NCBI GenBank assembly: GCA_013816325.1
Contig: JACDEP010000073.1
Location: 1 to 10,763, forward strand
Reading direction: 5' to 3'
DNA: 10,763 bases
Source of the DNA: Methylotenera sp.
GTDB taxonomy: Bacteria > Pseudomonadota > Gammaproteobacteria > Burkholderiales > Methylophilaceae
Position numbers and translations under genes: made by a program. Positions 6,806-10,763 of this stretch are shown here, piece after piece (the stretch's first letter is position 1; every line of letters starts with the position of its first letter). The notes under the pieces are model-generated. The model searched no databases. It saw only the letters and a list, made by a program, of their open reading frames with translations, and was not told the origin of the DNA.

Positions 6806-7891
6806 GTGAATCAAACAATTATAGTGACTGGCGGAGCTGGATTTATAGGCGCTAATTTTGTGCTGGCTTGGGTAAAGTTAGGGTTAGGTACTGTAGTTAA
6901 CTTAGATAAACTTACCTATGCTGGTAACTTGGAAAACCTTCAGGAAGTTCTGCATGATCCCCGGCACATTTTTGTGCATGGCGATATTGCCGATAGAACA
7001 CTTTTAAAAGCATTGCTTGAAGAGCATCGGCCACGGGCTATTATCAACTTCGCAGCAGAAAGCCATGTAGACCGTTCTATCCATGGCCCGGAAGACTTTA
7101 TACTGACCAATGTAGTCGGTACATTTCATTTACTGGAAGAAGTACGTGCCCACTGGAATAATTTAAACGAAGAGCATCGCACCGCGTTTCGTTTCTTGCA
7201 TGTTTCTACCGATGAAGTTTATGGCTCACTGAGCAAGACGGATGCGGCTTTTACAGAGCACCATGCTTACGCACCCAATAGTCCTTATTCAGCTTCCAAA
7301 GCCGCTTCTGACCATCTGGTACGTGCTTATCACCATACCTACGACTTGCCTACGCTTACTACTAATTGCTCGAATAATTATGGCCCGCATCATTTTCCAG
7401 AAAAGCTAATTCCATTAGTAATCCATAATGCTTTGGCCGGGAAACCATTGCCTATTTATGGTAATGGCCAGCAGATTCGCGATTGGCTATATGTTGAAGA
7501 CCACTGTGCCGCCATTAGGCGTGTGCTTGAAGCGGGTAAAGTAGGCGAGGTATATAACGTCGGTGGCTGGAATGAGAAACCGAATATCGAAGTAGTGAAA
7601 ACACTATGCAGGATACTAGATGCAAAGCAGCCACGTGCTGATGGCAAATCCTATGCTGACCAGATTACTTTTGTGCAAGACCGTCCTGGTCATGACCAGC
7701 GTTATGCGATTGATGCCACTAAGCTGGCGGATACATTAGGATGGAAACCGCAGGAAACCTTTGAAACAGGCATTGAAAAAACTGTAAATTGGTACCTGCA
7801 AAATCAGGATTGGGTTCATAACGTCACCAGTGGTGAATACCGTAACTGGGTGCAAACGCATTACACAGAACGAGGAGAAGAGTTGGCATGA
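6806..7891 (+). CDS. rfbB: dTDP-glucose 4,6-dehydratase
   Basis: RfbB (RmlB) is the second enzyme of dTDP-L-rhamnose synthesis, converting dTDP-D-glucose to dTDP-4-keto-6-deoxy-D-glucose with bound NAD+ in the cytoplasm. This 361-residue extended short-chain dehydrogenase has the nucleotide-binding TGGAGFIG (8-15), the AESHVDRSI segment (84-92), the catalytic triad TDE at T135-D136-E137 in HVSTDEVYG, and Y161/K165 in PYSASKAASDH. The length is normal. Translation starts at GTG, directly before the conserved Rossmann strand, with only a weak GAAAG about eight bases upstream. It is the first gene of rfbBACD and overlaps rfbA by four bases (ATGA). It lies 43 bases after dnaQ with no recognisable promoter or terminator between, so read-through from dnaQ is plausible. 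Confidence 0.97.
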   Translation: MNQTIIVTGGAGFIGANFVLAWVKLGLGTVVNLDKLTYAGNLENLQEVLHDPRHIFVHGDIADRTLLKALLEEHRPRAIINFAAESHVDRSIHGPEDFILTNVVGTFHLLEEVRAHWNNLNEEHRTAFRFLHVSTDEVYGSLSKTDAAFTEHHAYAPNSPYSASKAASDHLVRAYHHTYDLPTLTTNCSNNYGPHHFPEKLIPLVIHNALAGKPLPIYGNGQQIRDWLYVEDHCAAIRRVLEAGKVGEVYNVGGWNEKPNIEVVKTLCRILDAKQPRADGKSYADQITFVQDRPGHDQRYAIDATKLADTLGWKPQETFETGIEKTVNWYLQNQDWVHNVTSGEYRNWVQTHYTERGEELA

Positions 7892-8763
7892 AGGGGATTA
7901 TCTTAGCAGGTGGTTCGGGCACGCGTTTATATCCGGTGACGCAAGTCGTTTCTAAGCAGTTATTGCCGGTATACGATAAACCGATGATTTATTATCCACT
8001 GACTACCTTGATGCTGGCCGGTATACGCGAAGTATTAGTAATATCTACACCAGAAGATACGCCGCGTTTTACCCAATTATTGGGTGATGGCAGCCAATGG
8101 GGTATGTCTATCCAATATGCAGTACAGCCTTCACCCGATGGTCTAGCGCAGGCATTTGTCATTGGCGAAAATTTTATTGGTAAGGATAGCTGCGCCTTAG
8201 TTCTGGGCGATAATATATTTTACGGACATGAGCTAACGCAGACTACACAAAGAGCTGCTAAACGTACTCAAGGCGCTACCGTATTAGCCTATCCAGTGCA
8301 TGATCCGGAGCGTTACGGGGTAGTTGAATTCAATAAGCAAGGCCAGGCGATTAGTCTGGAAGAAAAGCCAAAAAAACCGAAATCAAGATATGCAGTCACC
8401 GGTTTATATTTCTACGATAACCGCGTGATCGATATCGCCAAAAATCTCAAGCCCTCACCTCGCGGTGAATTGGAGATCACCGATGTGAATCGCCAGTATC
8501 TTGAAAGTGGTGATCTGCAAGTGGAAGTCATGGGACGTGGAATCGCTTGGCTCGATACCGGTACGCATGAGTCACTGTTAGAGGCCTCTTCGTTCATTGA
8601 AACCATAGAAAAGCGTCAAGGGCTTAAAATCGCCTGTCCAGAGGAGATTGCCTATCGTATGAAGTTCATCGATGAAGCCGCCTTGGATATTCTCGCTGAT
8701 AAGTACATCAAGAATAATTATGGGCAGTACCTCAAATTGATACTCAGCGAACAGGTTTTTTAA
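7888..8763 (+). CDS. rfbA: Glucose-1-phosphate thymidylyltransferase
   Basis: RfbA (RmlA) joins dTTP and glucose 1-phosphate to make dTDP-glucose, the committed first step of the rhamnose pathway, and in characterised homologues is feedback-inhibited by dTDP-rhamnose. The 291-residue protein has the nucleotidyltransferase signature GGSGTRLYP (8-16), SKQLLPVYDKPMIYYPL (22-38), the metal-binding aspartate D108 in LVLGDNIFYG, and EEKPKKPKSRYAVTGLYFYD and WLDTGTHESLLEA further on, all standard for this family. The length is typical. The ATG overlaps the rfbB stop as ATGA and has a strong GAGGAG ribosome binding site at 7872-7877 inside rfbB, so the two are translationally coupled. Its stop shares one base with the rfbC start. 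Confidence 0.97.
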   Translation: MKGIILAGGSGTRLYPVTQVVSKQLLPVYDKPMIYYPLTTLMLAGIREVLVISTPEDTPRFTQLLGDGSQWGMSIQYAVQPSPDGLAQAFVIGENFIGKDSCALVLGDNIFYGHELTQTTQRAAKRTQGATVLAYPVHDPERYGVVEFNKQGQAISLEEKPKKPKSRYAVTGLYFYDNRVIDIAKNLKPSPRGELEITDVNRQYLESGDLQVEVMGRGIAWLDTGTHESLLEASSFIETIEKRQGLKIACPEEIAYRMKFIDEAALDILADKYIKNNYGQYLKLILSEQVF

Positions 8764-9308
8764 TGCAGGTTGTACAGACAGCAATTCCCGATGTATTGAT
8801 TCTTGAACCCAAAGGTTTTGGCGATGAAAGAGGTTTTTTCTTTGAGAGTTATAATCAGCATCAATTTGAAACTTTGACCGGAATCAAAGCCAATTTCGTG
8901 CAGGATAATCATTCCAAATCAGCTAAAAATGTATTGCGTGGCTTGCATTACCAAATCCAGCAACCTCAAGGTAAGTTAGTCAGAGTGATAGCGGGAGAGG
9001 TATTTGATGTAGCAGTAGATCTACGACGCCAATCCGGGACTTTCAGTCAATGGGTAGGTGTCCATTTATCGGCTGAAAACAAGCGCCAATTATGGGTACC
9101 GCCAGGCTTTGCACATGGGTTTTTGGTGCTAAAAGAAGGTACTGAATTTCTTTACAAAACGACTGATTATTATGCTCCAACACATGAGCGCTGCATTCGT
9201 TGGGATGATCCTGCAATCAATATCCAATGGCCCATCTCAGAAGTGCCGCTATTGTCGGCCAAGGATCAGCTAGGCGTGACTTTGGCTAATGCTGAAGTAT
9301 TCGATTAG
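8763..9308 (+). CDS. rfbC: dTDP-4-dehydrorhamnose 3,5-epimerase
   Basis: RfbC (RmlC) inverts C3 and C5 of dTDP-4-keto-6-deoxyglucose to give dTDP-4-keto-L-rhamnose. The 181-residue cupin protein carries DERGFFFESYN (21-31), the catalytic base H62 in VLRGLHYQ, K71 in PQGKLVRV, a VPPGFAHGFLVL strand (112-123) and the acid Y131 in FLYKTTDYYAP; a matching RWDDP lies near 152-155. The length is that of functional RmlC, so it is not one of the shorter related sugar epimerases. It starts in the TAATG junction with rfbA, sharing one base, which suggests translational coupling. Its end lies only seven bases before the favoured TTG start of rfbD, or overlaps rfbD by 20 bases if the upstream ATG is used. 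Confidence 0.97.
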   Translation: MQVVQTAIPDVLILEPKGFGDERGFFFESYNQHQFETLTGIKANFVQDNHSKSAKNVLRGLHYQIQQPQGKLVRVIAGEVFDVAVDLRRQSGTFSQWVGVHLSAENKRQLWVPPGFAHGFLVLKEGTEFLYKTTDYYAPTHERCIRWDDPAINIQWPISEVPLLSAKDQLGVTLANAEVFD

Positions 9309-9310
9309 GG
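9306..9310 (+). promoter_or_regulatory. Ribosome binding site favouring a TTG start for rfbD
   Basis: TAGGG covers the rfbC stop codon and lies five bases before TTG at 9316-9318, a good spacing. The in-frame ATG at 9289 has no comparable purine-rich element. This site is the main reason for placing the rfbD start at TTG. Confidence 0.5.
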
Positions 9311-9315
9311 TTAGT

Positions 9316-10215
9316 TTGTATAAAAAAATATTAATAACAGGTGTTAATGGGCAGGTAGGGCAAGCTCTGAATGAAGTGTTGCGCAATACCGATATCGGTG
9401 GCTCGCTGATTGGCTTGAGCAGGACAGAACTGGATTTGTCCAACCCACACCAGATTAGGCAAGTTATCCATTCAATCAAACCTGACCTCATTATCAATCC
9501 TGCTGCTTATACTGCTGTGGATAAAGCTGAAAGTGAACCCGATCTGGCTTACGTAATCAATGCTATAGCGCCGCGTATATTAGCTGAAGAGGCCGCCAAG
9601 GTTGGCGCGCGTCTTGTTCATTTTTCTACCGACTATGTCTATAACGGTAATAAACCTACCCCTTATACAGAGGCCGATGCTACCAAGCCATTGAGCGTAT
9701 ATGGAAAAAGCAAACTCGCAGGTGAAGAAGCAATTAGAGCCGTGGGATTACCTCATCTAATTTTTCGTACTTCTTGGGTATACGGAGCTTATGGTAAAAA
9801 TTTCCTCAAAACAATCTTACGGTTAGCCAGTGAACGTGAGGAGTTACGCATAGTGACAGATCAATTTGGCGCGCCGACAGCCGCTAGCAGCATTGCCACT
9901 GCAGTCTCTCAAGCTATCATAGCCTGGCATAATGATACTACGGGTGTTTACCACATGGTGAACGCTGGGCAAACAAGCTGGCATGGCTTTGCATCTGCAA
10001 TTGTTAACGAATATGGGCGTATGCAATCAGCCAAAGGCTGGCCGCCGCTTAAGGTTGAACAAATCCATGAAATCACAACTCAGGAATTTCCTACCCCTGC
10101 AATTAGGCCAGTCAATTCTTGTTTAGATGTTTCAAAATTAGCGCGGGATTTTTCAGTGCAATTGCCTGATTGGCGAGTCGCTCTGAAAACCGAAGTTGAA
10201 AAGCTGGCTTTATAA
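9316..10215 (+). CDS. rfbD: dTDP-4-dehydrorhamnose reductase
   Basis: RfbD (RmlD) reduces dTDP-4-keto-L-rhamnose to dTDP-L-rhamnose with NAD(P)H, completing the pathway. From the TTG start the protein is 299 residues and begins MYKKILITGVNGQVG, matching how RmlD proteins normally start; the alternative ATG at 9289 adds nine residues with no counterpart I know in the family. Motifs in this numbering: GVNGQVG (9-15), NPAAYTAVDKAE (61-72), STDYVYNG (104-111) with T105, and catalytic Y129/K133 in SVYGKSKLAGEEA, then RTSWVYG shortly after. It is the last gene of rfbBACD and converges on queD with only 28 bases between stops. No clear hairpin terminator is visible there. Function is certain; the start codon is likely but not proved. 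Confidence 0.93.
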   Translation: MYKKILITGVNGQVGQALNEVLRNTDIGGSLIGLSRTELDLSNPHQIRQVIHSIKPDLIINPAAYTAVDKAESEPDLAYVINAIAPRILAEEAAKVGARLVHFSTDYVYNGNKPTPYTEADATKPLSVYGKSKLAGEEAIRAVGLPHLIFRTSWVYGAYGKNFLKTILRLASEREELRIVTDQFGAPTAASSIATAVSQAIIAWHNDTTGVYHMVNAGQTSWHGFASAIVNEYGRMQSAKGWPPLKVEQIHEITTQEFPTPAIRPVNSCLDVSKLARDFSVQLPDWRVALKTEVEKLAL

Positions 10216-10243
10216 TTGTCCTACATCTAGGAAATTTTCAAGA

Positions 10244-10684
10244 CTAACCTAACGCATCTGCCCAACTATTTGGCGTTTCATATAAACGTACTTTTTCCAG
10301 TGTTAGATGGTTGCCGTAGGTGTCGTGATATTTGCATTTAAGAATCCTGAATGCTTCGCTCGCCATATTTTCTGCGGTAGGTACGGTTGGGAATATTACG
10401 GTTTTATGGTTAGGCAGACTGTTTAAAAAAGTAAGTACTTCAATATCCTGCTGATACACTAAAAACGCATGATCCCATACATCCACAATCGATGACCTTG
10501 CGATAGCCTTAACGTCAGAAAAATCCATCACCATGCCATTTTCAGAGATATTTTCAGCTGTGATGATGTCACCAGACAGGGTGATCTCCAAAGCGTAGCG
10601 ATGCCCATGTAAGTTTCTACATTGGCTTTTATGATTAGGAATGCGATGCCCGGCATCAAACTCCAGACGGGTGGTAATGTGCAT
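10244..10684 (-). CDS. queD: 6-carboxy-5,6,7,8-tetrahydropterin synthase (QueD/PTPS family)
   Basis: QueD converts 7,8-dihydroneopterin triphosphate to 6-carboxytetrahydropterin, an early step of queuosine (preQ0) synthesis in the cytoplasm. The 146-residue protein has zinc ligands H13 (FDAGHR), H26 and H28 in CRNLHGHRY, the catalytic cysteine C22 giving the CxxxHGH pattern of the QueD/PTPS-I/II group rather than the glutamate form of PTPS-III, then D54 in MVMDFSDVK, D71/H72 in WDHAFLVY, E105 in PTAENMASE and E136 in LYETPNSW. All expected active-site residues are present. No other queuosine gene lies in the window, so QueD is preferred over a pterin-metabolising PTPS by family frequency only. 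It is transcribed toward rfbD; its promoter region has a TATAAT and an inverted repeat. Confidence 0.88.
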   Translation of the reverse strand: MHITTRLEFDAGHRIPNHKSQCRNLHGHRYALEITLSGDIITAENISENGMVMDFSDVKAIARSSIVDVWDHAFLVYQQDIEVLTFLNSLPNHKTVIFPTVPTAENMASEAFRILKCKYHDTYGNHLTLEKVRLYETPNSWADALG

Positions 10685-10712
10685 ACTAAGTGCTTATTCT
10701 GTTTAAAAGCAC

Positions 10713-10718
10713 ATTATA
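10713..10718 (-). promoter_or_regulatory. Probable -10 element of the queD promoter
   Basis: A perfect TATAAT on the minus strand lies 28 bases before the queD ATG, predicting a leader of about 22 bases. No good -35 hexamer is present at 16-18 bases (best is TGAATG at 10736-10741), so the promoter may rely on an activator or on the adjoining inverted repeat. Confidence 0.5.
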
Positions 10719-10719
10719 C

Positions 10720-10736
10720 GCTGACTACCTGTCAGC
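10720..10736. repeat. Perfect inverted repeat in the queD promoter spacer (operator-like)
   Basis: GCTGAC (10720-10725) and GTCAGC (10731-10736) are perfect inverted copies around the five-base centre TACCT. The repeat fills the space between the queD -10 element and where the -35 should be, the usual place for a repressor site or an activator replacing a -35. Neither strand has a T run after it, so it is not a typical intrinsic terminator. Confidence 0.4.
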
Positions 10737-10763
10737 ATTCATTAGCTTGATATGAGTTTAAGG

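Noticed and set aside
10216..10243. Possible bidirectional terminator between rfbD and queD
   Set aside because: The 28 bases contain only a short GAAATTTTC-like symmetry without a stable stem or a T run.
10685..10712. A preQ1 riboswitch ahead of queD
   Set aside because: The predicted leader is only about 22 bases, too short for a preQ1 aptamer plus expression platform, and no aptamer-like stem and A-rich tail is seen.

Overview
This window looks like ordinary chromosome from a low-GC betaproteobacterium. The proteins resemble betaproteobacterial housekeeping enzymes, and base composition is moderately AT-rich (by eye, not computed). A member of the Methylophilaceae (Methylotenera/Methylophilus-like) would fit, but that placement is an inference. 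Coding density is very high: twelve protein genes (one cut by the window edge), no gene-free stretch over 300 bases, and no tRNA, rRNA, insertion sequence, phage gene or CRISPR array that I can see.

Layout. (1) Positions 1-1830, minus strand: an ABC peptide-type importer, with a lipoprotein solute-binding protein followed 22 bases later by the first codons of a DppB/OppB-type permease that runs off the left edge. (2) Positions 1884-6762: the block mltD (-), gloB (-), yafS-like methyltransferase (+), rnhA (+), dnaQ (+). The same set of neighbours is found in Escherichia coli, but there rnhA is inverted and diverges from dnaQ; here yafS, rnhA and dnaQ all read the same way. (3) Positions 6806-10215: a complete dTDP-L-rhamnose operon, rfbBACD, with touching or overlapping genes, starting 43 bases after dnaQ without a promoter I can recognise. 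(4) Positions 10244-10684, minus strand: a QueD/PTPS-family gene converging on rfbD, with a perfect TATAAT and a perfect inverted repeat in its promoter region.

How the genes work together. RfbA makes dTDP-glucose, RfbB dehydrates it, RfbC epimerises it and RfbD reduces it to dTDP-L-rhamnose for surface polysaccharide. RnhA and DnaQ serve RNA-DNA hybrid removal and replication proofreading. MltD trims peptidoglycan. GloB finishes glutathione-dependent methylglyoxal detoxification. QueD feeds queuosine synthesis.

I did not find an undescribed system. The most useful second looks are small: the palindrome at the queD promoter, the probable TTG start of rfbD, opposed promoter-like sequences over the gloB start, and the degenerate SAM-binding region of the YafS-like protein.
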